Notes under the pieces: generated by a model | Databases searched by the model: none | What the model was told of the DNA's origin: nothing | What the model saw: the letters and a program-made list of their open reading frames with translations, nothing else | Shown: positions 16,769-25,233 of the stretch, piece by piece | Layout: the number at the start of each line of letters is the position of its first letter | Numbering within the stretch: position 1 is the stretch's first letter | Program-made: the position numbers and the translations under genes | From: an uncultured Bacteroidales bacterium | Lineage (GTDB): Bacteria; Bacteroidota; Bacteroidia; Bacteroidales; UBA932 | Reading direction: 5' to 3' | NCBI GenBank assembly: GCA_947303465.1 | Contig: CAMYYI010000016.1 | Location: 1 to 44,339, forward strand | DNA length: 44,339 nt

Positions 16769-19714
16769 CTAATTGAGTTTGTTGAGTCTGGCCTCTACCA
16801 GATTGAGGATGTCATCATCCTGGCTCTCAGGAGTATAGCCGTCACGTATGCTGGAGAGAGTGGCCTTTGCCTGCTCTTTCCTGCCCATTTGCACGAATGT
16901 ATCCGCCAGGGTGATGTAGCAGCGGGCAAGCCAGTAGTTCTGGCCTCCGGCCTTGCCGGAAAAATCGAACACCTTATTCTGGACCGACTCGTATTCAGCC
17001 CTGTCGAATGCGTCCTGGATGAGTATGTAGCACGCCTCAGCACCCTCTTTGGTAGAGGGATATGCGGACAGTCTGCCGAACTCAGCCATAGCCTCCGCGC
17101 GGCGGCTGGAAGACAGCAGCGACTTGGCCTTGATGTAAGAGGCCTCACGCAGTACGGCATCGGTCAAGCCGGGAAGGGCTTCTACAAGCTCTGCAGCCTC
17201 TGCGGCCCGGACATATTCGCGTGCCTTGTAAGCAGAACGCATCATCCCGAGCGCAGCCTGGGTGCGGTTGCCCTCCAGCCTGGCACGTTCGCTTAAGCGC
17301 AGGTATGCGTCATAGGCGGCGCCATAGCGTTCAAGGCTGTAATTCAGCTCGGCGGAACGGAGCAGCGAGGTCTCTGCGAACGAACCGGCATCCGGAGCGT
17401 CCACCACCTTGTCGTACAAGTCGCAGGCCTTCTCCTTGTTGCCAAGGGCGGCGTACGACTCGGCCAGATAGAACATGGCGTTGGTAACGTGACTGCCTCT
17501 GGGGTATGTATCCAGGTACTTCTGGAGAGACGAGGCCGCCTGGAGATAGTTGCCGGCAAGGAATACCTGCTCCGCAGTGTTGAAGTACAGGTTCTCCTTG
17601 TCGGATTCCGACTTGCCGGAATTCAGGTTGTTGGACTCCAGGTACTCCAGATACTTCTCCGGTGTATGAAGGGTCTGATAGATAGACTCGATGGCAAACA
17701 TGGCATCCTCCGCATACTGGCTTCCGGGGAACAGCTGGACCACCTCCTTGTAGCAGCTCAGCGCCCTGTCGTAGTCGGAGCCGTTACGGCTTACCATTCC
17801 CATGCCGATGAGCGCCTTGGCCTTGGTCTCGCGGTCCTTGGCATTATCCCTGAGCAGGATGAATGCGTTCATGGCCCTCGCGTTATCGTTAATGTCCATG
17901 CAGGCACGCCCCAGCTCATACAGGGCATCTGCATACATAGGGGTCTCGGGATCCGCCTCCATCACGAAGGAAAGGGCTTCGGCCTTGGCCTTCTTGTCTC
18001 CGGCAAGGCCGTAACAGAGGGCAAGCTGGCAGTAGGGATAAATATCCTCGTCTGCCTTGATCTCCCGGATTGCATTGCGGTAAGAATTGATGGCGGCGGG
18101 ATAATTGCGCTGGACATAGTCGCAATCGGCCCGGCGCAGCAGTGCATCCCTGCGGCAGGTCTTGTCGCCCTCGTTCAGGTAAATATCGAACCAGCGGGAG
18201 GCATTAGTGTATTCCTTTGCCTTGAGGTGGGAGTAAGCAACATTGTAGGACAGTATGGCTCCCTCGGGCTCACCTTCCAGCGCAGACAGGTTATAGAGGT
18301 CTGCAAACATGCCGGCGGCCTCATCATAATTCTCGGTGCGGTAGTTCGCTTCTGCCTGCCAGTAGCGGGCAAGCTGCCCCACCTTGTCATGCTTGGGCAG
18401 GTAATAGGATGCGGCCTTAAGGCAAGGAATCGCATCCCGGTAGGCTCCGCTGGCAATAAGCTGCTCTCCCCTCAGGTAATAAGCCTTTACGTAATTGCTC
18501 TGCTGGTCCCTGTCCAGCTCGTCTATCTTGTCGTAGGCCTCCACAGCACCCACGTAATCGCGGTTATAAAGGGAGGCAAGCGCCATGTAGCTGTATATTT
18601 CGTCGCCGCGCCTGGATGTGTTGTACCGGGAAATGTATTCCGCGAAGGGCTTGGTGTCCTTGTTCAGGTCGAAGGCCAGTTTGGCGTAATTGAACATGGC
18701 ATCCTCTCGCATGGTGGCATTCCAGTTGACGGAAGAAGCGTCCTTGAAGGAATCCATTGCTGCCACGTTGTTGCCGGTATTCAGGTAAGCGTTGGCCATC
18801 TGGTAATTGGCTATCTGGCCGAGGGAGTCCGAGCGGTCCGTCATCATGCAGAAGTTCTCGATCGCGCCCTTCCAGTCCTCGACGGCATACAGCACAGACC
18901 CGGCATAGAACCAGTCCGCACGGGTCATCTCGTCCCTGTCGGTGACAGTGAAATACTCCTTGGCCTTCTCCTTCTGCCCGCGGACAAGGTACGACTCGGA
19001 AATCATGCGTGCCAGCCTGGCCTTGCGTATGTCCGGCTGCTCCTCGAATTGGGTGACGCCTTCCGAAAGCACATAGTCGTAATCCTTCTGCATGAAATGG
19101 CAGTCCACAAGGTAGAATTTGGAAAGCTGGCCGAAACGGGGGTCTCCGGACGACAGCCCGAACCACTTGGCGGCCTCTGCAAAGTCCTTTTCAGAGTAAG
19201 CCATATATCCCAGGGCGTAACGGGCAGGGCCTTTGAAGTCCGACATGGGCAGGGCCTCAACCTCCATGAAGCTGTCGCGGGCGTCGGGATAATTGCCGGA
19301 TACAAAGTCACAGTAGCCCTTCTTGAATGCCAGTTCCGGGCGGGCCGTTTCCTCCAGCCGCTTGGACTGCACCCTGTTGAGACGCCTTGAAGCCTCATCG
19401 TAACGTCCCTCGTCGAAGAGTCTCTTGCCGTATTCCCAGTCTATCATCGAGGACAGTGGGGAGAAGCCCCAGACAAGCTCGTAATTCTCGACCATGGAAT
19501 CCATCTCCGGGTTCTGCATCTTGATGGCGCAGAGCAGTGCATACCCCTCGCTCATGGGGTCTCCCTTCATCCTGTCGAAGAGGGAAGCTGCACGTTCGTA
19601 CATCCCGGCGTTATATAGAGTGACCGCCTCGCGGAAGAGTTCCGCGCGCCCGTCCGGAGCCGCCTGGAGCGACACCGAAAGCAGAATGGCAGCCAATAAA
19701 AATCTGACTCGCAT
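16769..19714 (-). CDS. Large periplasmic tetratricopeptide-repeat protein
   Basis: A 981-residue protein with a signal peptide (RVRFLLAAILLSVSLQA) followed by TPR-type helical pairs along nearly the whole length. Repeats are recognisable by W/Y-G-A-Y and A-x-x-x-Y/F spacing, for example DARDSFMEVEALP, DYVGAVEAYDKIDELDRD, NYPAAINSYRNAIREI and DRALSCYKEVVQLFPGSQYAEDA-like units. Such proteins are scaffolds for protein-protein contacts. With the barrel gene 9 nt downstream, it probably forms an envelope complex. No enzymatic motif is visible. It has a -7 box at 19735-19742, in a divergent pair with ftsE. Confidence 0.88.
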   Translation of the reverse strand: MRVRFLLAAILLSVSLQAAPDGRAELFREAVTLYNAGMYERAASLFDRMKGDPMSEGYALLCAIKMQNPEMDSMVENYELVWGFSPLSSMIDWEYGKRLFDEGRYDEASRRLNRVQSKRLEETARPELAFKKGYCDFVSGNYPDARDSFMEVEALPMSDFKGPARYALGYMAYSEKDFAEAAKWFGLSSGDPRFGQLSKFYLVDCHFMQKDYDYVLSEGVTQFEEQPDIRKARLARMISESYLVRGQKEKAKEYFTVTDRDEMTRADWFYAGSVLYAVEDWKGAIENFCMMTDRSDSLGQIANYQMANAYLNTGNNVAAMDSFKDASSVNWNATMREDAMFNYAKLAFDLNKDTKPFAEYISRYNTSRRGDEIYSYMALASLYNRDYVGAVEAYDKIDELDRDQQSNYVKAYYLRGEQLIASGAYRDAIPCLKAASYYLPKHDKVGQLARYWQAEANYRTENYDEAAGMFADLYNLSALEGEPEGAILSYNVAYSHLKAKEYTNASRWFDIYLNEGDKTCRRDALLRRADCDYVQRNYPAAINSYRNAIREIKADEDIYPYCQLALCYGLAGDKKAKAEALSFVMEADPETPMYADALYELGRACMDINDNARAMNAFILLRDNAKDRETKAKALIGMGMVSRNGSDYDRALSCYKEVVQLFPGSQYAEDAMFAIESIYQTLHTPEKYLEYLESNNLNSGKSESDKENLYFNTAEQVFLAGNYLQAASSLQKYLDTYPRGSHVTNAMFYLAESYAALGNKEKACDLYDKVVDAPDAGSFAETSLLRSAELNYSLERYGAAYDAYLRLSERARLEGNRTQAALGMMRSAYKAREYVRAAEAAELVEALPGLTDAVLREASYIKAKSLLSSSRRAEAMAEFGRLSAYPSTKEGAEACYILIQDAFDRAEYESVQNKVFDFSGKAGGQNYWLARCYITLADTFVQMGRKEQAKATLSSIRDGYTPESQDDDILNLVEARLNKLN

Positions 19715-19734
19715 AAAAATGATATTTTAACTTA

Positions 19735-19742
19735 CAAATTTA
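19735..19742 (-). promoter_or_regulatory. -7 promoter element of the TPR-barrel operon
   Basis: TAAATTTG on the minus strand, 20 nt from the TPR start codon. It faces the ftsE box at 19755-19762 with only 12 bp between them, so the two promoters must overlap. Confidence 0.7.
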
Positions 19743-19754
19743 CTCAAAATAACT

Positions 19755-19762
19755 TATATTTG
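19755..19762 (+). promoter_or_regulatory. -7 promoter element of ftsE
   Basis: TATATTTG on the plus strand, 23 nt before the ftsE ATG. The -33 region is AT-rich without a clear TTTG. Confidence 0.72.
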
Positions 19763-19785
19763 CAGAGTTTAAGGCCAGAAAAATC

Positions 19786-20454
19786 ATGAAAAATGTGATT
19801 TTTTTCAAAGATGCTGACATCACAAGCGGCGAGAGCATCGTCGTCTACGGAATGAACATGGAAGTCCGTGAGGGCGACCTGGTCTATATCGTCGGCAAAG
19901 TCGGTACCGGCAAAACATCCATAATTCGTACCATAATCGCAGAAAACCCTCTCCAGGGCGGTTCCGGCGAGGTTTGCGGATACAATCTGGCCAAGATCCG
20001 CAGCCGCGACATCCCCATGCTCCGGCGCAAACTGGGAGTGGTCTTCCAGGACTTCCAACTGCTCATGGACCGCAGCGTGGAGGCCAACCTGGATTTCGTG
20101 CTCAAGTCCACCGGCTGGAAAGACCGAGAAGCCATGGACAAGCGCATCAGCGAAGTGCTGGAAGCGGTGGGCATGCAGACCAAGGCCCACAAGATGCCGC
20201 ACCAGCTCTCCGGCGGTGAGCAGCAGCGTATAGCCATCGCCCGAGCAATCCTGAATTCTCCCGAGGTAATCATAGCCGACGAGCCCACCGGCAATCTGGA
20301 CGCCGAGACGGCAGAAGGCATACTCCAGCTCCTGATGCAAATCAACCGGGAACAGGGCACCGCCATAGTGATGGTGACCCACAACCGCAGCATCATAGCA
20401 CGCTACCCCGGCCGCGTATTTGAAACCCGTAATGAAACATGCACTGAAATATGA
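19786..20454 (+). CDS. ftsE: Cell-division ABC transporter ATP-binding protein
   Basis: A 222-residue ABC ATPase. Walker A is GKVGTGKTS at 37-45, the Q-loop is VVFQDFQL, the signature is LSGGEQQR at 141-148, Walker B is IIADEP with Asp165-Glu166, and the H-loop is His199. The VGKVGTGKT form of Walker A and the short length fit FtsE, which with FtsX links the divisome to periplasmic peptidoglycan hydrolases. No ftsX is present here; the next gene, overlapping by 4 nt (ATGA), encodes a sugar-phosphate mutase. A LolD-like ATPase is the main alternative. Confidence 0.85.
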   Translation: MKNVIFFKDADITSGESIVVYGMNMEVREGDLVYIVGKVGTGKTSIIRTIIAENPLQGGSGEVCGYNLAKIRSRDIPMLRRKLGVVFQDFQLLMDRSVEANLDFVLKSTGWKDREAMDKRISEVLEAVGMQTKAHKMPHQLSGGEQQRIAIARAILNSPEVIIADEPTGNLDAETAEGILQLLMQINREQGTAIVMVTHNRSIIARYPGRVFETRNETCTEI

Positions 20455-22112
20455 AAGAATTTGAACTCAAAGTACAGAACTGGCTCGACGGAGACTTCGA
20501 CCAGGCGACCAAGATGCAGATACTCAAACTCCGCAACGAGGATCCCGCTGCGCTGGAAGACGCATTCTACAAGGATCTGGAGTTCGGTACCGGCGGCCTT
20601 CGCGGCATCATGGGCGTTGGAACCAACCGTATGAACAAATACACGGTCGGCATGGCCACCCAGGGACTTGCAAACTACATCCTGAAGCACTACGAAGGCG
20701 ACGACCCCCGCGTGGTCATTTCCTTCGACTCCCGCAACAACAGCAAGGACTTCGCCAGGATTGCCGCCGACGTACTTTCCGCCAACGGCATCCACGTGTT
20801 CATTTTCGATAATATACGGCCCACTCCCGAGATGAGCTATGCGGTTCGTCTCAAGAAGGCGGTTGCCGGCATCATGATAACCGCATCCCATAACCCCAAG
20901 GAGTACAACGGCTACAAGGTCTCATGGTCCGACGGCGGCCAGGTAACATCCCCTGTGGACAAGGAAATCGTGGCAGAGGTGGCCAAGATTACGGACCCTT
21001 CCATGGTGAAGTTCGAGGCCGGCCTGCGCTGCGGAGAGATAGAGGCGATGGGTGCCGATGTGGACGAGCAGTACCTCCGTGACCTGCTGTCCCTGAGGCT
21101 GAGCCCCGAGGCCGTCGCACGTCACAAGGATCTCAAGATAGTCTATACTCCCCTGCACGGCTGCGGCGTGCGTCTGGTACCGGAAATCCTGAAGCGCAGC
21201 GGCTTCGAGAACATTATCCATGTGCCCGAGCAGGACATCTCCGACGGCAACTTCCCCACCTGCGTCTCCCCCAACCCGGAGGAGCCGGCAGCGCTCAAAC
21301 TGGCGCTCGAGAAGGCCGAGGCGACGGGAGCCGACCTGGTAATCGGCACCGACCCCGACGCCGACCGCGTAGGCATTGCGGTACGCGACAACGACGGCAA
21401 GATTGTGCTGTTCAACGGCAACCAGACGGCATCCATGCTCACATATTACATCCTCACCCGCTGGCAGGAACTGGGCAAGCTGACCGCCGGCAAGTATGTG
21501 GTCAAGACCATAGTCACTACCGAGCTCATCACGGACATCTGCAAGAGCTTCGGAGTCCCTGTGTATAACGTACTTACGGGCTTCAAGTACATAGCCGAAG
21601 TGGTGAAGCGCAAGGAGGCCGAGGGCGGCGAGTTCATTTGCGGCGGCGAAGAGAGTTACGGCTTCAACGTAGGTGAGTTCGTACGCGACAAGGATGCCCC
21701 GGTAACCTGCATGATGGTTTGCGAGTGCGCTGCATGGGCTGCGGAACAGGGCATGACCCTTTATCAGCTGATGCAGAGCATCTACGCCAAGTATGGCTAC
21801 CGCAAGGAAGGTCTGGTAAGCCTTGTACGCAAGGGCATCAGCGGCGCCCAGGAAATCCAGCAGATAATGATTGACCTGCGCAGCAATCCGCCTGCAGAGC
21901 TCTGCGGCTCGCCTGTTACCAGGGTTATAGATTACAACGAACCCGAGAAGACCGGGCAGCCCAAGTCTAACGTACTGCAGTTCTTCGACGAGGCAGGCGA
22001 CGTAGTGTCTGTGCGTCCTTCGGGGACCGAGCCCAAGATCAAGTTCTACTTCGGAGCCAAGGGCGACGACGCCGACGACAAGATCCAGCGTCTCAAAGAG
22101 CAGTTTGCCTGA
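20451..22112 (+). CDS. Phosphoglucomutase/phosphomannomutase (PGM2-type)
   Basis: A 553-residue cytosolic alpha-D-phosphohexomutase that interconverts hexose-1- and hexose-6-phosphates. The N-terminal FGTGGLRGIMGVGTNRMN is characteristic of the PGM2/phosphopentomutase-like branch. The phosphoserine loop is TASHNP with Ser146; the metal loop GTDPDADR is near 305; the sugar loop is GGEESYG; the phosphate loop RPSGTEPK is near 523. The likely role is supplying glucose-1-phosphate or mannose-1-phosphate for glycan synthesis or glycogen use. It overlaps ftsE by 4 nt and is followed by cytidine deaminase after 39 nt. Confidence 0.92.
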   Translation: MKEFELKVQNWLDGDFDQATKMQILKLRNEDPAALEDAFYKDLEFGTGGLRGIMGVGTNRMNKYTVGMATQGLANYILKHYEGDDPRVVISFDSRNNSKDFARIAADVLSANGIHVFIFDNIRPTPEMSYAVRLKKAVAGIMITASHNPKEYNGYKVSWSDGGQVTSPVDKEIVAEVAKITDPSMVKFEAGLRCGEIEAMGADVDEQYLRDLLSLRLSPEAVARHKDLKIVYTPLHGCGVRLVPEILKRSGFENIIHVPEQDISDGNFPTCVSPNPEEPAALKLALEKAEATGADLVIGTDPDADRVGIAVRDNDGKIVLFNGNQTASMLTYYILTRWQELGKLTAGKYVVKTIVTTELITDICKSFGVPVYNVLTGFKYIAEVVKRKEAEGGEFICGGEESYGFNVGEFVRDKDAPVTCMMVCECAAWAAEQGMTLYQLMQSIYAKYGYRKEGLVSLVRKGISGAQEIQQIMIDLRSNPPAELCGSPVTRVIDYNEPEKTGQPKSNVLQFFDEAGDVVSVRPSGTEPKIKFYFGAKGDDADDKIQRLKEQFA

Positions 22113-22151
22113 GGCATCGTATTTGATGCAAAACACTGAAACAGATAACTG

Positions 22152-22625
22152 ATGACAGAAAAAGCATTCAATATCAAGTACGAAGAGTATTCGTCACTGG
22201 ATGAGCTGAACGCGGAGGACAGGGAGCTTGCGCAGGCCGCAATTGAAGGCATGCGAGGCTCCTATGCCCCGTATTCCCACTTCAACGTGGGCGCTGCGGT
22301 GCGTATGACAAACGGGCAGATCGTCCGCGGAGCCAACCAGGAGAATGCCGCGTTCCCTTCCGGCCTTTGCGCCGAGCGTACCGCCATGTTTGCAGCCAGC
22401 GCCAAGTATCCCGACAAGGAAATGGTGAGCCTGGCTCTCGTGGGAGGTATCTATGGCCGCATTACCGACGAACCGGCGACACCTTGCGGTGCCTGCCGGC
22501 AGGTTATGGCACAGTACCAGACCAGATCCGGCAAGCCCATGAGCGTAATCATGGTAGGAGCCAAGAAGGTTTGGAAATTCGAAAAAATCGATGATATTCT
22601 GCCGTTGATTTTCGACAGTATCTGA
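22152..22625 (+). CDS. cdd: Cytidine deaminase
   Basis: A 157-residue zinc enzyme that deaminates cytidine and deoxycytidine to uridine forms in pyrimidine salvage. The active site is complete: Cys73 with Glu75 in CAERTA, and Cys112 and Cys115 in PCGACRQ. The substrate-binding YAPYSHFNVGAA lies at 38-49. The length suggests a tetrameric type with about 20 extra N-terminal residues. It is the last gene of the ftsE operon. It ends 10 nt from the 3' end of the convergent SRP RNA, and no separate plus-strand terminator is visible. Confidence 0.96.
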   Translation: MTEKAFNIKYEEYSSLDELNAEDRELAQAAIEGMRGSYAPYSHFNVGAAVRMTNGQIVRGANQENAAFPSGLCAERTAMFAASAKYPDKEMVSLALVGGIYGRITDEPATPCGACRQVMAQYQTRSGKPMSVIMVGAKKVWKFEKIDDILPLIFDSI

Positions 22626-22634
22626 ACAAAAAAA

Positions 22635-22732
22635 GGGAAAGCTTACTGTATCGCACCGCTACAACTTCATACCCTTGCTGCGTTCCCGCCCTGGGGGAGT
22701 TTTGAAGGAGCTGGTCGTACAGGACTTTCCCG
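22635..22732 (-). ncRNA. ffs: Signal recognition particle RNA (4.5S type)
   Basis: The minus strand contains the SRP domain IV signature, CCCCCAGGGCGGGAACGCAGCAAGGGTA-like, written here as CCCCCAGG (22690-22697 region) and GGGAACGCAGCAAGGGTA (22670-22687 region). The ends pair: 5' GGGAAAG with 3' CTTTCCC, followed by seven T residues and TGTTC that end transcription. A TATATTTG -7 box at 22736-22743 places the start at about 22732. The RNA binds Ffh for co-translational targeting of membrane proteins. The end positions are good to a few bases. Confidence 0.92.
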
Positions 22733-22735
22733 CTG

Positions 22736-22743
22736 CAAATATA
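22736..22743 (-). promoter_or_regulatory. -7 promoter element of SRP RNA
   Basis: TATATTTG on the minus strand, about 4 nt before the predicted 5' end of the RNA. A T-rich -33 region sits directly beyond the terminator of the preceding SDR gene. Confidence 0.8.
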
Positions 22744-22765
22744 AGAATAATTTGTTGAAAAACAG

Positions 22766-22800
22766 AAAAAGGCTGAAAGTGTTGACTTCCAGCCTTTTTT
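22766..22800 (-). terminator. Terminator of the gcv operon
   Basis: AAAAAGGCTGAAAG and CTTCCAGCCTTTTTT form a stem-loop with A and T runs on both sides. On the minus strand it lies 16 nt after the SDR stop and just before the SRP RNA promoter. Confidence 0.85.
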
Positions 22801-22816
22801 CTGTAAACGATCATCA

Positions 22817-23587
22817 CTAGATGCATGTATATCCACCGTCCACGGCGATATTCTGGCCGTTGACATAGGTGCTGGCGGGAGAAGCCAGGAAGAGGGCGCA
22901 GGTGTCGAGTTCGCCGCTCTTTCCGTAACGGGCCATAGGGATGCTCTGCTTGGCGATTGCCTGGAAATAATCGGAATCCAGGGTTGCGGTGGTGAGGTCG
23001 GTGTAGAAGTATCCGGGGCAAATGCTGTTGACGGTGATGCCATACTTGCCCCACTCAGCTGCAAGTGCGCGGGTCAGGTTGACCACGCCGCCCTTGGCTG
23101 CATGATAAGGAGCGCTGCCGCAGATGATGTTACCCACCAGACCGTACATGGAAGCGATATTGATGATACGTCCGTAACCGGCCTTGATCATCTCCTTGCC
23201 GAATTCACGGGAGCAGTTGAAAGTACCGAACAGGTCTATGTCGAGCTCCTTCTTGAACTGCTCGTCTGTAATCTCCTCAGCGGGAGCAACTGCGCCGGTA
23301 CCGGCGTTGTTCATAAGGATGTCCACGCGGCCGAACTTCTCCATGGTGGCGGCAACTGCAGCCTTGACCCTCTCGGTATCGGTGATATCGCAGGCGAAAG
23401 GAAGAACCTCAACGCCGAATTCTGCGTTGATTGCTTTAGCGTTCTCCTCGAGGAGATTCATACGACGTGCGAGAAGTACCAGGTTGGCGCCCTGGCTTGC
23501 AAATGCTTTGGCCATCTGAAGGCCGAGTCCTGTGGAAGCGCCGGTTACAACAGCAACACGGCCGGTAAGATCAAAATAATTCTTCAT
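22817..23587 (-). CDS. SDR family oxidoreductase (gluconate 5-dehydrogenase-like)
   Basis: A 256-residue classical SDR: TGASTGLG at 15-22, MNNAG near 93-96, catalytic Ser146, Tyr161 and Lys165 (YHAAKGG), and a C-terminal VDGGYTCI. The start FDLTGRVAVVTGASTGLG resembles gluconate 5-dehydrogenase and 3-oxoacyl-ACP reductase relatives. It is probably an NAD(P)-dependent sugar or keto-acid reductase. It is the last gene of the long operon that contains the glycine cleavage genes, 17 nt after the phosphoesterase stop, and is followed by a strong terminator. The exact substrate is not readable. Confidence 0.85.
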   Translation of the reverse strand: MKNYFDLTGRVAVVTGASTGLGLQMAKAFASQGANLVLLARRMNLLEENAKAINAEFGVEVLPFACDITDTERVKAAVAATMEKFGRVDILMNNAGTGAVAPAEEITDEQFKKELDIDLFGTFNCSREFGKEMIKAGYGRIINIASMYGLVGNIICGSAPYHAAKGGVVNLTRALAAEWGKYGITVNSICPGYFYTDLTTATLDSDYFQAIAKQSIPMARYGKSGELDTCALFLASPASTYVNGQNIAVDGGYTCI

Positions 23588-23604
23588 AATTAATTGAATG
23601 TTGG

Positions 23605-25233
23605 TTATTGAATATTTTTATCAAAAGTCTTGGGACGTATCAATTCCTCTTCGTATAGCACTTCCCCGTCAGGTCCGGTCACACGGACCAGTACCGTGGC
23701 TGTGGCGCTCATTGCTGTGGCGACGAAGCTGTGGGGTGTCCTTCGGTCCTTAAGGTTGGACTTGGAAGCTGTGCTGGAATCGTCAAGCCTGGGCGTGATG
23801 TAAGTGATTACATACAACGGCTCATCCAGTTTGGATTTGCTCACTTTCAGTGGCTTGCCATCTTCGAACATCTCCACTTTCTGCCCCGGGGCATATCCCC
23901 AGTAGTTCACGTATATCATATTCTTAAACCTGGGGTCGGCATACCAGCTGCGATCGGGATATAACTTGTGGAAAATACGGCACTGGGGATCGTTGCGATA
24001 GAACTCGCCCACTTTGTTGATGTCGTAGATACGCATCATCCTGGTGCTGCCGTTCACCGCCACGTAACGGGGAGAAGGTTCAGACTCACTGCAATCCATG
24101 ACGTTGAACGACTGGTTGCAGGAATCGGAGCCTATAGGCTGCCACCCTTCGGGATTCTGCCACATACTCCCGGATGTAGCCGCAAAGATAAACTGTTTGA
24201 AGCGGGTGAACCGCCCCATATCAGTATTGATGTGCTTGTGGGTATGTCCGGAGAACATGTACACCTTGGGGAAGGCATTGAAAATATCTTCCAGCAGTTC
24301 TGCCTGTCCCTCCTGAAGGACCTCCGACTTGCTGGCGTCGTTCACTACGGGAACATGGCAGCAGAAGAACACCCTGGTATCAGGGGAAACATATTTCAGG
24401 TCTGCCCTAAGCCAGTCCAGGTCCTTTTCAAGAAATCTGCAGTTGTAGTTGCGCTTTCCGTTGATATTCTTGTGCTTCGCATCGGGTTCACCCTCATTGA
24501 GGTATTCCACGGAATCCATGAAAATCCAGTGGTCGCCTCCTATGTTTACCGAATAGCAGGCCGGCCCCCATGTGTGACGGTAATTCCAGGCGGAAACAAA
24601 GTCTGTCCTTTCTCCCAGGCCGGCCACGGCGCCATCGTTGTCATGGTTGCCAGTAACCGAATAGACGGGAGACGGATATCCTGCCTCCGCGAGGAATTGC
24701 TCAGCCTTGTATTCATTGAAGCCGAAGTCATACCAATAGCGGTCATGCGCAAAGTCTCCGAGGTTGACGGTATATACCGCACCCTTCGCGGCAGCCTTAT
24801 CGTATTCGTTCCTGATCACAGGCAGCACGTCGGACTTGAAGCGCTCAAGGTCGTTCCTGGAGGGATCATTGGCAAAGTGGCAATCGCTTATAAAGATAAT
24901 ACCATACTTGTCCTGATTCTCCGGGACCAGCTTGAAATCATGCACTTCCGTCTTGCCGGGCTCCTTTGTAAGCAGCTGCCAGAAACCCGGACGTATGGCA
25001 TCCAGCATCTCCGCCCGGTAGCCGGAAGGAGTGGTGATGAACACCACGCTGTCTGCCTTGTCGGTAACCATCCTGTATCTGCCGCAGGCATTCGTCAGCA
25101 CTATCTGACGCCCGTCAGACACCTGCACTCCTGCAAGCGGACGGCCGCCTGCAGTCACCCGTCCCTTGACCACTCCGGCCAAAGCGGACATGGACAGCAA
25201 AGCCAACGCGGCAATCAGGAACGCACGTTTCAT
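23605..25233 (-). CDS. Secreted calcineurin-like metallophosphoesterase
   Basis: A 542-residue exported protein with a signal peptide ending near Ala19 and an N-terminal carboxypeptidase-regulatory-like beta domain (about 20-100: GVVKGRVTAGGRPLAGVQV). The central metallophosphoesterase domain has all metal motifs: SDCH with Asp117/His119, GDFAHD at 159-164, GNHD at 195-198, CCHVP and GHTHKH. A C-terminal beta domain (about 420-542) completes the MetallophosN-Metallophos-MetallophosC layout common in Bacteroidetes. It acts in the periplasm or at the surface on an unknown phosphoester. It overlaps the end of gcvPB by 4 nt, so it is translated from the gcv transcript. Confidence 0.9.
   Translation of the reverse strand: MKRAFLIAALALLSMSALAGVVKGRVTAGGRPLAGVQVSDGRQIVLTNACGRYRMVTDKADSVVFITTPSGYRAEMLDAIRPGFWQLLTKEPGKTEVHDFKLVPENQDKYGIIFISDCHFANDPSRNDLERFKSDVLPVIRNEYDKAAAKGAVYTVNLGDFAHDRYWYDFGFNEYKAEQFLAEAGYPSPVYSVTGNHDNDGAVAGLGERTDFVSAWNYRHTWGPACYSVNIGGDHWIFMDSVEYLNEGEPDAKHKNINGKRNYNCRFLEKDLDWLRADLKYVSPDTRVFFCCHVPVVNDASKSEVLQEGQAELLEDIFNAFPKVYMFSGHTHKHINTDMGRFTRFKQFIFAATSGSMWQNPEGWQPIGSDSCNQSFNVMDCSESEPSPRYVAVNGSTRMMRIYDINKVGEFYRNDPQCRIFHKLYPDRSWYADPRFKNMIYVNYWGYAPGQKVEMFEDGKPLKVSKSKLDEPLYVITYITPRLDDSSTASKSNLKDRRTPHSFVATAMSATATVLVRVTGPDGEVLYEEELIRPKTFDKNIQ

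Noticed and set aside
17489..19390. A 633-codon plus-strand frame opposite the TPR gene
   Set aside because: It mirrors a repetitive GC-rich gene. The composition is that of a reverse-strand shadow.
20451..22112. Gene after ftsE considered as ftsX
   Set aside because: It has no membrane segments and carries all the phosphohexomutase loops.
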